From NCBI RefSeq assembly GCF_003435375.1, contig NZ_QWGL01000050.1, forward strand, positions 451 to 11,699: DNA of 11,249 nucleotides. Reading direction: 5' to 3'. The notes under the pieces were generated by a model. That model was not told where the DNA came from, ran no database searches, and saw only the letters and a list, made by a program, of their open reading frames with translations. Of the stretch, positions 1 to 6,303 are shown in pieces. The position numbers were made by a program, and so were the translations under genes. The first letter of the stretch is position 1. Every line of letters begins with the position of its first letter. The DNA comes from Clostridium sp. AM34-11AC (GTDB lineage: Bacteria; Bacillota; Clostridia; Lachnospirales; Lachnospiraceae).

Positions 1-1
1 T

Positions 2-109
2 AACTGCGGAAACCGGATGGACCGTGATGAAAATGCGGCGATTAATATCTGCCGGGAAGGCCTGAGAATATCCGGGATCATATTAGAAAAAAGCGAAAAA
101 GCATCATAA
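2..109 (+). CDS. tnpB: TnpB RNA-guided nuclease, C-terminal 35 residues (cut by window edge)
   Basis: Reading from base 2, the frame gives NCGNRMDRDENAAINICREG and ends at TAA 107-109. The NCGN piece is the second half of the zinc ribbon typical of TnpB and Cas12 relatives. DRDENAAINI is the conserved RuvC-III motif, whose aspartate is a catalytic residue of the nuclease. TnpB proteins are usually about 370-400 residues, so roughly nine tenths of the gene lies to the left. In this family the protein cleaves DNA guided by the omega RNA made from the end of its own element, and this favours retention of the element. No break is seen in the visible part, but the integrity of the whole gene cannot be judged. 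Confidence 0.85.
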   Translation, partial: NCGNRMDRDENAAINICREGLRISGIILEKSEKAS

Positions 110-232
110 AAAGATATCAGACAAAAAGAACCGTGGGACACACGGGGATCGCTCGTGAATGCTTTGCCCAACGGGGCAATCGAACGAGAAGCCCCCACTT
201 TAAGCGTGAGCTAAGTGGTGGGAGTATGTCAC
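110..232 (+). ncRNA. omega RNA (reRNA) scaffold, 3' part, overlapping the element's right end
   Basis: Directly after the tnpB stop there are three stem-loops in a row. CCGTG/CACGG pairs at 131-135 and 141-145. CTCGT/ACGAG (152-156 and 184-188) encloses TTGCCC/GGGCAA (164-169 and 174-179). The right-end hairpin spans about 192-222. This order and position match the omega RNA scaffold encoded at the 3' end of tnpB in IS605-family elements. In such systems the guide is the host sequence just past the right end, here starting near 233 (TACATACAATTTAAAGTC). The 5' end of the RNA probably lies inside tnpB and is not defined here. Confidence 0.6.
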
Positions 233-321
233 TACATACAATTTAAAGTCAGGAATAGATCAGGGGATTTTGTAAAAATGAGAGCTTTAACGAGAGGATT
301 TTTTAATGCTCAGACTTGATA

Positions 322-366
322 AAAACTTGTTGGTATCATGCTTATAACATGGTGTTGACAAGTTTT
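322..366. repeat. Imperfect inverted repeat upstream of the SRP RNA promoter
   Basis: The arms AAAACTTGT (322-330) and ACAAGTTTT (358-366) are exact complements. Inside them, CATG at 337-340 and CATG at 348-351 fall on the same symmetry axis (344). The right arm overlaps a TTGACA at 355-360, which recurs 18 bp later as the -35 box of the SRP RNA promoter. It could be an operator, a chance AT-rich dyad, or part of a second promoter. No function is shown. Confidence 0.4.
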
Positions 367-372
367 ACTAAC

Positions 373-401
373 TTGACAAATTGTTGTCATCCATGTATAC
401 T
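373..401 (+). promoter_or_regulatory. Sigma-A type promoter of the SRP RNA gene
   Basis: TTGACA (373-378) and TATACT (396-401) are separated by exactly 17 bp. The predicted start at about 407-408 coincides with the first base of the closing helix of the SRP RNA. A small dyad, TGACAA/TTGTCA (374-379 and 384-389), overlaps the -35 box. Confidence 0.85.
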
Positions 402-406
402 TAACT

Positions 407-674
407 GGTCCGCACAGCCGGGGAGATAGCGGTGCCCTGTACCTGCAATCCGCTACAGCAGGGGTGTTGTTCTGCCTCGGGTACTTCCTTGTGAAGCTGC
501 CCCGGGTAAGCGGCGCTGACGTTTTGGTCTCGCGCAATGGGACTCTCTGAACCATGTCAGGGCAGGAATGCAGCAGCATTAAGGAGAACCTTCCATGTGC
601 CGCGAGGGAGCCGGGACCGAGCTGGCTGCCAGGGTAACGTTCATGAGACGTATTCAAAGCAGAACGTGCGGACA
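407..674 (+). ncRNA. ffs: Signal recognition particle RNA, large Firmicute type with Alu domain
   Basis: This is the RNA scaffold of the signal recognition particle, which binds Ffh and targets nascent membrane and exported proteins. The 5' part carries the conserved Alu-domain stretch (GATAGCGGTGCCCTGTACCT, 425-444), as in B. subtilis scr. The S domain is seen at 551-580: GTCAGG (556-561), a GGAA tetraloop at 565-568 closed by GCA/TGC, then AGCAGC (572-577), the Ffh-binding asymmetric loop. The ends pair as GTCCGCAC (408-415) with GTGCGGAC (666-673), giving a length of about 268 nt, normal for this class. The exact 5' and 3' ends are inferred. No T-run follows the 3' end, so maturation from a longer transcript is likely. 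The gene is called scr in Bacillus. Confidence 0.93.
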
Positions 675-703
675 AAAAAGGAAAGTTTAAGAGGTGACAG
701 CTA

Positions 704-2173
704 ATGAGAAAGAAATTTCTGTTATTGCTGGCGCTTCTTTTTTTATTGGCCGGAGTGATCTTTGTCCTGCCCGCGGTGCGGGATCATGCCCCGGATCAGA
801 CGAAAGAGAGTGCCACAGAAGAGACAGAATCAGAAACGCCCACAGAGACGGAAACAGAATCTGAGACCGAGACAGAAGAAACGACTGAGGAGGAGACGGA
901 AGGGCCCGGAGACCCGGTGGACCGTGAAAAGGTGGAGACTCATCTGATTATTGCCTCTGACACGCACTATATGTCACCATCCATGACGGATTACGGCGCG
1001 GCGTTTGACAGTCTCGTAAATAGCAATGATGGAAAAGTGATCCGCTATCAGCCACAGTTATGGCAGGCGTTTAAATCGGAAGTCCTCGCAGCCAACCCTG
1101 ATGCCCTGATCTTAAGCGGAGACCTGAGCTTAAACGGTGAAAAGGCAAACCACCTGGAATTTTCCGAAAAGCTCCGTGAGATCGAAGAAGCGGGAGTTCC
1201 GGTCTATGTGATCCCCGGAAACCACGATATCAATAAGCCGGACGCCGGAGAATACTTCGGGGATCAGAGAACCGATGTGGAGAGTGTGACATCGGAAGAA
1301 TTCCGGGAGATCTACGCGGACTTCGGCTATAACGAAGCGAAGAGCGGGGCACCGGATTCCTTAAGTTACCTGGTGGAGTTAAACGATACCACCTGGCTCA
1401 TGATGCTGGACACAACGGTCTGCGAGCCGGAAAATGAGGTCTACGGCGAGATCAAAGAGGGCACGCTCGAGTGGATGGAAGAATGCCTGAAGGAGGCGTA
1501 CGCCGAGGGAATCACCGTGATTCCTGTGGGCCACCATAATCTCCAGCGCCTGAGCCGTGTCTACGTGGAAGAATGTGTGATCGAAAACTGTGACGAGGTT
1601 TTGGAACTCTTCGAGCGCTACCTGACACCGGTGTACTTCAGCGGCCATCTGCATACACAGAAGGTCATGAAACACCTGACGGAGCCGGGAATGGATTCAG
1701 ATACATACGGAATATGGGAGATCGTCAGCAATTCCCTGATCCTGCCGCCGTGCCAGTACGGAACAGTGACATTAAATACGGACGGCAGCATCGACTATCT
1801 GGCGAAGATTGTGAATGTTTCCAGCTGGGCGGCTGCGAATGGGGAGACCGATGAGAATCTTCTCGACTTCTCGTCCTACACAGAAAATTATCTGCAGACG
1901 GTCCTCAAAAACCAGATAGCCCGGAAGCTGGAAGATGTTCCGAAAGAATTAAGGGAAGTCATGGTCGATTTTTATACGGATCTGTATAAAGACTACTATG
2001 CCGGTGTGCCGATCAGCTACTCGGAGAAGAAAAATGAGTTCGGCTACGGACTCTGGGTCCGCTATATGGATCCCAGCACTGAGTTCCGCCAGCTCGACGG
2101 AATGATGCGAGATTCGATCTCGGCGAACAATCACGCGGAGATCCCGAATCCGATCCACTTGAAGCGGCCATAA
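704..2173 (+). CDS. Membrane-anchored or secreted calcineurin-like metallophosphoesterase
   Basis: This is a 489-residue protein with a two-metal phosphoesterase fold. Residues 1-25 are a basic start plus a hydrophobic helix, read as a signal peptide or N-terminal anchor; no lipobox cysteine is seen. Residues 36-67 are a low-complexity Glu/Thr/Ser linker. The catalytic motifs come in the family order: DTH (86-88), GDLSLNG (139-145), GNHD (172-175), GHHN (276-279) and GHLH (314-317). All metal ligands therefore appear present. The C-terminal 150 residues are not recognised. Substrate is unknown: members of the fold act on cyclic nucleotides, nucleotides, phospholipid heads or phosphoproteins, and the anchor places this one outside the membrane. 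The start at 704 has GAGGTG at 691-696. It lies about 30 nt after the SRP RNA with no terminator between, so read-through from that promoter is plausible. Confidence 0.85.
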   Translation: MRKKFLLLLALLFLLAGVIFVLPAVRDHAPDQTKESATEETESETPTETETESETETEETTEEETEGPGDPVDREKVETHLIIASDTHYMSPSMTDYGAAFDSLVNSNDGKVIRYQPQLWQAFKSEVLAANPDALILSGDLSLNGEKANHLEFSEKLREIEEAGVPVYVIPGNHDINKPDAGEYFGDQRTDVESVTSEEFREIYADFGYNEAKSGAPDSLSYLVELNDTTWLMMLDTTVCEPENEVYGEIKEGTLEWMEECLKEAYAEGITVIPVGHHNLQRLSRVYVEECVIENCDEVLELFERYLTPVYFSGHLHTQKVMKHLTEPGMDSDTYGIWEIVSNSLILPPCQYGTVTLNTDGSIDYLAKIVNVSSWAAANGETDENLLDFSSYTENYLQTVLKNQIARKLEDVPKELREVMVDFYTDLYKDYYAGVPISYSEKKNEFGYGLWVRYMDPSTEFRQLDGMMRDSISANNHAEIPNPIHLKRP

Positions 2174-2217
2174 TATTACCGTAAGAAAAGAGAGATGCAG
2201 CAAGTTATTCCTACCCG

Positions 2218-2264
2218 TGTACAGTAACATTTTCTGAACTGAAAATTCCGTACAAAGATTTTTT
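2218..2264 (+). terminator. Probable terminator after the phosphoesterase gene
   Basis: The stem is TGTAC (2218-2222) with GTACA (2250-2254), plus an inner ATTTTC (2229-2234) with GAAAAT (2241-2246), followed by AAGA and six Ts (2259-2264). The stem is AT-rich and interrupted by an internal loop, so termination may be partial. Confidence 0.5.
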
Positions 2265-2266
2265 CC

Positions 2267-2295
2267 TTGCCCCTCTCTTTTCTTTGTATTATAAT
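2267..2295 (+). promoter_or_regulatory. Promoter of the phosphofructokinase-dnaX unit
   Basis: TTGCCC (2267-2272) and TATAAT (2290-2295) are spaced 17 bp apart, with a predicted start near 2302. This gives a leader of about 54 nt before the start codon at 2356. It also argues against a TTG start at 2284, which would lie inside the promoter. Confidence 0.75.
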
Positions 2296-2355
2296 CTTAT
2301 CTTGGATACATGCATTCATATTTCGACTGAAAGAAATCGGAGAAAGGACAAGACG

Positions 2356-3438
2356 ATGAAGAGAGTTGGATTCCTTACGAGCGGCGGCGACTGCCAGGCG
2401 TTAAACGCAACGATGCGCGGAGTCGCGAAAGGTCTGTACCAGGCCTACAAAGATGAAGTGGAAATTATCGGATTTGAAGACGGCTATAAAGGTCTGATGT
2501 ACGCAAACTACCTGATGATGAAACAGTCAGATTTTTCAGGCGTCCTCACAAAAGGCGGAACGATGCTCGGTACCTCCAGACAGCCGTTCAAGCTGATGCG
2601 TGTGCCGGACGAGAACGGACTCGACAAGGTGGAGCTTATGAAGCACACCTACTATAAATTGAAACTGGATGCGCTTGTGGTCCTCGGCGGAAATGGAAGC
2701 CAGAAAACGGCGAACCTCTTAAGCCAGGAAGGACTCAATGTGATCGGTCTCCCGAAGACCATCGATAACGACCTCTGGGGAACGGACATGACTTTCGGAT
2801 TCCAGAGCGCTGTGGATATCGCCACAAACGCCATCGACTGCATTCACACCACCGCGTCCTCCCATGGACGTGTTTTCATCGTGGAAGTCATGGGACATAA
2901 GGTCGGCTGGCTCACCCTTCACGCGGGAATTGCCGGCGGCGCGGATATCATCCTGATCCCGGAGATCCCGTATGACTTAAACAAGGTCGTAAAGAAGATC
3001 AAAGAGCGCACAAAGAATGGAAGCCGCTTCTCGATCCTCGCGGTGGCAGAGGGCGCAATCTCAAAAGAGCAGGCAGCCCTTTCCAAGAAAGAATATAAGA
3101 AATATCTGGAAGAACGCGCCACAAAATACCAATCCGTTGCGTATGAGATCGGCGCGAAGATCCAGGAGATGACAGGCCAGGAGATCCGAGTGACGGTTCC
3201 GGGCCATATGCAGCGCGGCGGCACTCCGGTTCCGTATGACCGTGTGCTCTCCACAAGAATCGGCGCGCATGCGGCCGACATGATCAAAAATAATGAATTC
3301 GGCAAGCTGGTCGTTGTAAAAAACAATGTGATCACGGATATCCCGCTGGCAGAATCTGCCGGAAAACTGAAATATGTGGATCCGCAGTCTGATATTGTAA
3401 AAGAGGCGAAGCTTATCGGAATCAGTTTCGGAGACTGA
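2356..3438 (+). CDS. pfkA: 6-phosphofructokinase, mixed ATP/PPi-type family
   Basis: This 360-residue enzyme phosphorylates fructose 6-phosphate to fructose 1,6-bisphosphate, the committed step of glycolysis. Visible motifs are SGGDCQALNA (9-18), GGTMLGTSR (67-75), GGNGS (111-115), PKTIDND (133-139, with the catalytic-base Asp137), EVMGHKVGW (177-185) and GHMQRGGTP (283-291). At the position equivalent to E. coli residue 104 it has Gly (ATP-like). At residue 124 it has Lys (PPi-like). This matches the mixed family in which the phosphoryl donor cannot be read from sequence. The start at 2356 is chosen because AAAGGA lies at 2343-2348 and the protein begins with the family's usual KRVGFLTSGG; an upstream in-frame TTG at 2284 overlaps the promoter. 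The stop is only 6 nt before dnaX, so the two are likely cotranscribed. The gene symbol is given by family. Confidence 0.93.
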   Translation: MKRVGFLTSGGDCQALNATMRGVAKGLYQAYKDEVEIIGFEDGYKGLMYANYLMMKQSDFSGVLTKGGTMLGTSRQPFKLMRVPDENGLDKVELMKHTYYKLKLDALVVLGGNGSQKTANLLSQEGLNVIGLPKTIDNDLWGTDMTFGFQSAVDIATNAIDCIHTTASSHGRVFIVEVMGHKVGWLTLHAGIAGGADIILIPEIPYDLNKVVKKIKERTKNGSRFSILAVAEGAISKEQAALSKKEYKKYLEERATKYQSVAYEIGAKIQEMTGQEIRVTVPGHMQRGGTPVPYDRVLSTRIGAHAADMIKNNEFGKLVVVKNNVITDIPLAESAGKLKYVDPQSDIVKEAKLIGISFGD

Positions 3439-3444
3439 TAGAGA

Positions 3445-5163
3445 ATGTCATATCAAGCGTTATACAGGAAATGGCGCCCGCAGGTATTCGCGGATGTAAA
3501 AGGCCAGGACCATATCGTTAAAACCTTACAGAATCAGATCGGTTCCGGCAGGATCGGTCACGCCTATCTCTTCTGCGGAACCCGCGGAACAGGTAAAACG
3601 ACGGTGGCAAAGATCCTGGCCCGGGCGGTAAACTGTGAACACCCGGTGGACGGAAGCCCCTGTGGGGAATGTCCAAGCTGTAAGCAGATCTTAGCTGGAA
3701 CATCTTTAAATGTGGTAGAGATCGATGCTGCGTCCAACAACGGCGTTGAGAATATCCGTGAGATCCGGGAACAGGTCCAGTACCCGCCGACGGAAGGAAA
3801 ATATCGTGTATACATCATCGACGAGGTTCATATGCTGTCCACAGGCGCGTTCAATGCCCTGTTAAAGACACTTGAGGAGCCGCCGTCCTATGTGATCTTT
3901 ATCCTTGCGACCACGGAGGTTCATAAGATCCCGATCACGGTGCTTTCCAGATGCCAGAGATATGATTTCCGGCGCATCACGCTGGACACGATCACGGCCC
4001 GGTTAAAAGAACTTACGGAAGCGGAAAACATGCCGGTGGAGGACAAAGCGCTCCGCTATGTGGCAAAAGCCGGAGACGGCTCCATGCGAGACGCATTGAG
4101 TCTCCTGGACCAGTGCGCGGCGTTCCACTTCGGTGAGACACTGACCTATGAGCATGTGCTGGATGTTCTCGGCGCTGTGGACAACAGCGTATTCCGGGAC
4201 CTGTTCCATGCGATCCGGGAGAACCGGACAAAGGACTGCATCCTGAAACTCGAGGAGATGGTAGTCCAGGGCCGGGAACTGTCCCAGTTTGTAGTGGATT
4301 TTATCTGGTTCCTCCGCAATCTGCTGCTTTTAAGGACAGCAGATGACGCGGAAGACCTTTTAGATATGTCAGAGGATAATCTGACACAGCTGCGAGAAGA
4401 TGCGGCGCTTGTAGATGAGAATACATTGATGCGGTATATCCGCGTGTTCTCAGAATTGTCGAACCAGATCCGTTTCGCGAACCAGAAACGTGTGCTGATC
4501 GAACTCGCGTTCATCAAACTCACAAAGCCGGAGATGGAACAGAGCATGGATTCTGTTCTGGAACGGCTGGAGAAGCTGGAGCGCATGGTGGAGGAAATGT
4601 CCGCGGGCGGTTATGTTCCGGTACAGACTGCCGGAATGGACGGCGAGCCCATGATAAATGCCGGGCAGCAGATCCCGCCGCAGGCATACGCGCAGCCGGT
4701 CTACAGCGGCGCTGGTGCGCCGGGAAACGGCATGGTCCCCTCAGGGCAGCCGGCACAGAATACGGCAGATATGCAGAACCAGCAAGGTGCGGGCCAGAAT
4801 TATGAGCCGAGGACCGTATCCCTGCCGAAAGCCCAGCTGGAAGATCTCAACATGATCCGCAACGAGTGGGGAAAGATCGTCCGTGATATGGGCATGTCCA
4901 TCCGCCCCAGTTTCCGGGAGACGGTTGTGGAACCGGCGGGCGACAGCTGTCTCTGCATCGTATTCAATGATCCGATGAACTTTGCCATCGGAAGCCGCCC
5001 GAGTGTTCTCGGGGACCTGGAACGGTATGTGGAACAGAAATACGGAAAATCCCTGTATTTTAAATCCCGTGTCCGGGAGAGCGGGGAACGGATGGATACA
5101 CGCTACATCAGCGATGATGAGCTGAGGGAAAACATCCATATGGATATCACGATCGAAGATTAG
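3445..5163 (+). CDS. dnaX: DNA polymerase III subunit gamma/tau (clamp loader ATPase)
   Basis: The 572-residue motor subunit of the clamp loader places the sliding clamp on primed DNA and bridges polymerase and helicase. The AAA+ module shows Walker A GTRGTGKTT (45-53), a four-cysteine zinc site (C64, C73, C76, C79), Walker B VYIIDEVHM (122-130), sensor 1 ATTEVHK (155-161), the SRC arginine finger (168-170) and sensor 2 GSMRDALSLLDQ (212-223). Domain III follows to about 375. A Gln/Gly/Pro/Ala-rich linker covers about 395-460, and a tau-specific C-terminal domain runs to 572. I saw no A-rich slippery heptamer near the domain III/linker border, so a short gamma form made by frameshifting as in E. 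coli is not supported. The ribosome binding site is weak (GGAG at 3429-3432), consistent with translation coupled to pfkA, whose stop is 6 nt upstream. Confidence 0.97.
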   Translation: MSYQALYRKWRPQVFADVKGQDHIVKTLQNQIGSGRIGHAYLFCGTRGTGKTTVAKILARAVNCEHPVDGSPCGECPSCKQILAGTSLNVVEIDAASNNGVENIREIREQVQYPPTEGKYRVYIIDEVHMLSTGAFNALLKTLEEPPSYVIFILATTEVHKIPITVLSRCQRYDFRRITLDTITARLKELTEAENMPVEDKALRYVAKAGDGSMRDALSLLDQCAAFHFGETLTYEHVLDVLGAVDNSVFRDLFHAIRENRTKDCILKLEEMVVQGRELSQFVVDFIWFLRNLLLLRTADDAEDLLDMSEDNLTQLREDAALVDENTLMRYIRVFSELSNQIRFANQKRVLIELAFIKLTKPEMEQSMDSVLERLEKLERMVEEMSAGGYVPVQTAGMDGEPMINAGQQIPPQAYAQPVYSGAGAPGNGMVPSGQPAQNTADMQNQQGAGQNYEPRTVSLPKAQLEDLNMIRNEWGKIVRDMGMSIRPSFRETVVEPAGDSCLCIVFNDPMNFAIGSRPSVLGDLERYVEQKYGKSLYFKSRVRESGERMDTRYISDDELRENIHMDITIED

Positions 5164-5164
5164 C

Positions 5165-5269
5165 CGCAGCAGCATGCTGCGATTAATAATAAAATATCCG
5201 GGTCGAAAGCTGAAAGCAGGACCCGTTACTCCCGCCTGACGGGAGTGAAAAATGGCTGTAAGACAGCCA
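5165..5269 (+). promoter_or_regulatory. Four tandem stem-loops in the dnaX-ybaB spacer
   Basis: The 142-nt gap holds four successive hairpins. CGCAGC/GCTGCG (5165-5170 and 5176-5181) contains the perfect palindrome GCAGCATGCTGC. CGGGTC/GACCCG (5199-5204 and 5220-5225) has an inner GCT/AGC. ACTCCCG/CGGGAGT (5228-5234 and 5240-5246) and TGGCTGT/ACAGCCA (5253-5259 and 5263-5269) complete the set. None is followed by a T-run, so they do not look like terminators. The strong ybaB ribosome binding site AGGAGG (5291-5296) lies just downstream. It may be a processing or stability element, or a structured leader. I do not recognise it as a named RNA family. Confidence 0.6.
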
Positions 5270-5305
5270 CATAGAAAATAATGAATATTCAGGAGGAATT
5301 ACACC

Positions 5306-5656
5306 ATGGCAAGACGTGGCGGTTTCCCGGGCGGTATGCCGGGCAATATGACAAATCTTATGAAACAGGCGCAGAGAATGCAGCGCCAGATGGAAGAGAA
5401 GACAAAAGAGCTTGAGGAGAAGCAGTACACAGCAACAGCAGGCGGCGGAGCTGTATCCGTTACCGTATCCGGTAAAAAAGAAGTTGTCGCTGTAAAGATC
5501 TCACCGGAGGCAGTAGATCCGGATGACGTTGAGATGCTTGAGGACCTTATCGTTGCCGCTACAAACGAGGCCTTCCACCAGATGGAAGCTGAATCCAGCG
5601 CAGTGATGTCTGAGCTCACAGGCGGTCTCGGAAACCTGGGAGGACTTTCCTTCTAA
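5306..5656 (+). CDS. ybaB: YbaB/EbfC family nucleoid-associated DNA-binding protein
   Basis: This 116-residue protein of the YbaB/EbfC family forms small dimers that bind DNA and are linked to nucleoid organisation and gene expression. The start is a Gly/Met-rich flexible N-terminus (FPGGMPGNM, 7-15). A charged amphipathic helix follows (about 18-40, [20 protein letters not shown]), then the [11 protein letters not shown] strand pair (47-57) and the [20 protein letters not shown] segment (71-90), and finally a Gly-rich tail (GGLGNLGG). Length and order match the family. AGGAGG at 5291-5296 sits 9 nt before the ATG. The gene lies between dnaX and recR as in most bacteria, and its stop is 2 nt before the recR start. 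Confidence 0.95.
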   Translation: MARRGGFPGGMPGNMTNLMKQAQRMQRQMEEKTKELEEKQYTATAGGGAVSVTVSGKKEVVAVKISPEAVDPDDVEMLEDLIVAATNEAFHQMEAESSAVMSELTGGLGNLGGLSF

Positions 5657-5658
5657 TT

Positions 5659-6258
5659 ATGGATTACTACAGCAGTCAGATATCAAAATTGATCGAGGAG
5701 CTGTCGAAGCTTCCGGGGATCGGAAACAAGACAGCCCAGCGTCTGGCATTCCATATCATCAACATGCCGGAGGAACAGGTAGAACGTCTCTCCAGCTCGA
5801 TCCGCGACGCGAAGCACAATGTTCATTACTGTAAGGAGTGCTTTACCTTGACGGATCAGGAACTCTGCCCGATCTGCCGGAGTCAGACGAGGGACCACAG
5901 CGTGATCATGGTCGTGGAGAACCCGCGCGATCTGGCGGCGTACGAGAAAACGGGCAAATTCGACGGGGTGTACCATGTGCTTCACGGCGCGATCTCCCCG
6001 ATGCTTGGAATCGGCCCGGGAGATATCAAATTAAAAGAGTTGATGATGCGTCTTCAGACAGAGGAAGTAAAGGAAGTCATTATCGCCACAAACTCAAGCC
6101 TTGAGGGTGAGACGACCGCAATGTACATAAGTAAACTGATCAAACCGACAGGGATCAAGGTGACGAGGATCGCCAGCGGCGTTCCGGTCGGCGGCGATCT
6201 GGAATATATTGACGAAGTCACACTTCTTCGGGCGTTAGAAGGCCGGGTGGAGTTATAA
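5659..6258 (+). CDS. recR: Recombination mediator protein RecR
   Basis: RecR works with RecO and RecF to load RecA on SSB-coated single-stranded DNA during gap repair. The 199-residue protein has every expected part: a helix-hairpin-helix ([12 protein letters not shown], 18-29), a four-cysteine zinc finger (C58, C61, C70, C73), and a Toprim domain (about 81-175) with the VEN glutamate (E87), LHGAISPM (108-115) and [12 protein letters not shown] (143-154). The C-terminal [20 protein letters not shown] block (174-193) contains a Walker-B-like stretch. It starts 2 nt after the ybaB stop. The nearest ribosome binding site (GGGAGG, 5638-5643) is inside ybaB and rather far from the ATG, so translation is probably coupled. 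Confidence 0.97.
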   Translation: MDYYSSQISKLIEELSKLPGIGNKTAQRLAFHIINMPEEQVERLSSSIRDAKHNVHYCKECFTLTDQELCPICRSQTRDHSVIMVVENPRDLAAYEKTGKFDGVYHVLHGAISPMLGIGPGDIKLKELMMRLQTEEVKEVIIATNSSLEGETTAMYISKLIKPTGIKVTRIASGVPVGGDLEYIDEVTLLRALEGRVEL

Positions 6259-6286
6259 AACCGGCAGCTGGACAGCTGGGCGGTTT
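6258..6286 (+). other. Stem-loop in the recR-TPR gene spacer
   Basis: AAACCG (6258-6263) pairs with CGGTTT (6281-6286), and AGCTG/CAGCT (6266-6270 and 6273-6277) can extend the stem inward. There is no T-run. The ribosome binding site AGGAG (6288-6292) for the next gene follows at once, so the structure might affect translation or processing rather than terminate. Confidence 0.4.
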
Positions 6287-6303
6287 CAGGAGATGCGAAA
6301 GAA

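Larger units (their letters stand above)
1..232 (+). mobile_element. Right end of an IS200/IS605-type (TnpB-bearing) element
   Basis: The window opens inside the 3' end of a tnpB gene. It continues through a hairpin-rich segment of the kind that forms the right end of IS605-family elements in Clostridia. The last hairpin (arms about 192-200 and 213-222, a CCCCCACTT arm against AAGTGGTGGG) is followed by GAGTATGTCAC, which I take as the element boundary near 232. The exact end is inferred, because the left end and the target site are outside the window. Whether a tnpA transposase accompanies the element cannot be seen. Confidence 0.75.

Noticed and set aside
1..232. CRISPR-associated Cas12 instead of TnpB
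   Set aside because: The short C-terminus directly followed by IS605-type right-end hairpins, with no repeat array in the visible sequence, fits TnpB.
310..675. 121-residue open frame on the minus strand
   Set aside because: It runs antisense through the SRP RNA gene. The RNA's conserved motifs and pairing explain the sequence, and the protein has no recognisable family.
2284..2355. Longer start (TTG) for the phosphofructokinase
   Set aside because: The TTG overlaps the promoter -10 region and has no ribosome binding site. The ATG at 2356 has AAAGGA at good spacing and matches the family's N-terminus.
4520..4855. Overlapping frames on both strands within dnaX
   Set aside because: They fall in the low-complexity linker of DnaX, where GC-rich repeats leave other frames open; none has a family match or start signal.
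3445..5163. Programmed frameshift giving a short gamma form of DnaX
   Set aside because: No A-rich slippery heptamer with a following hairpin was found near the end of domain III.
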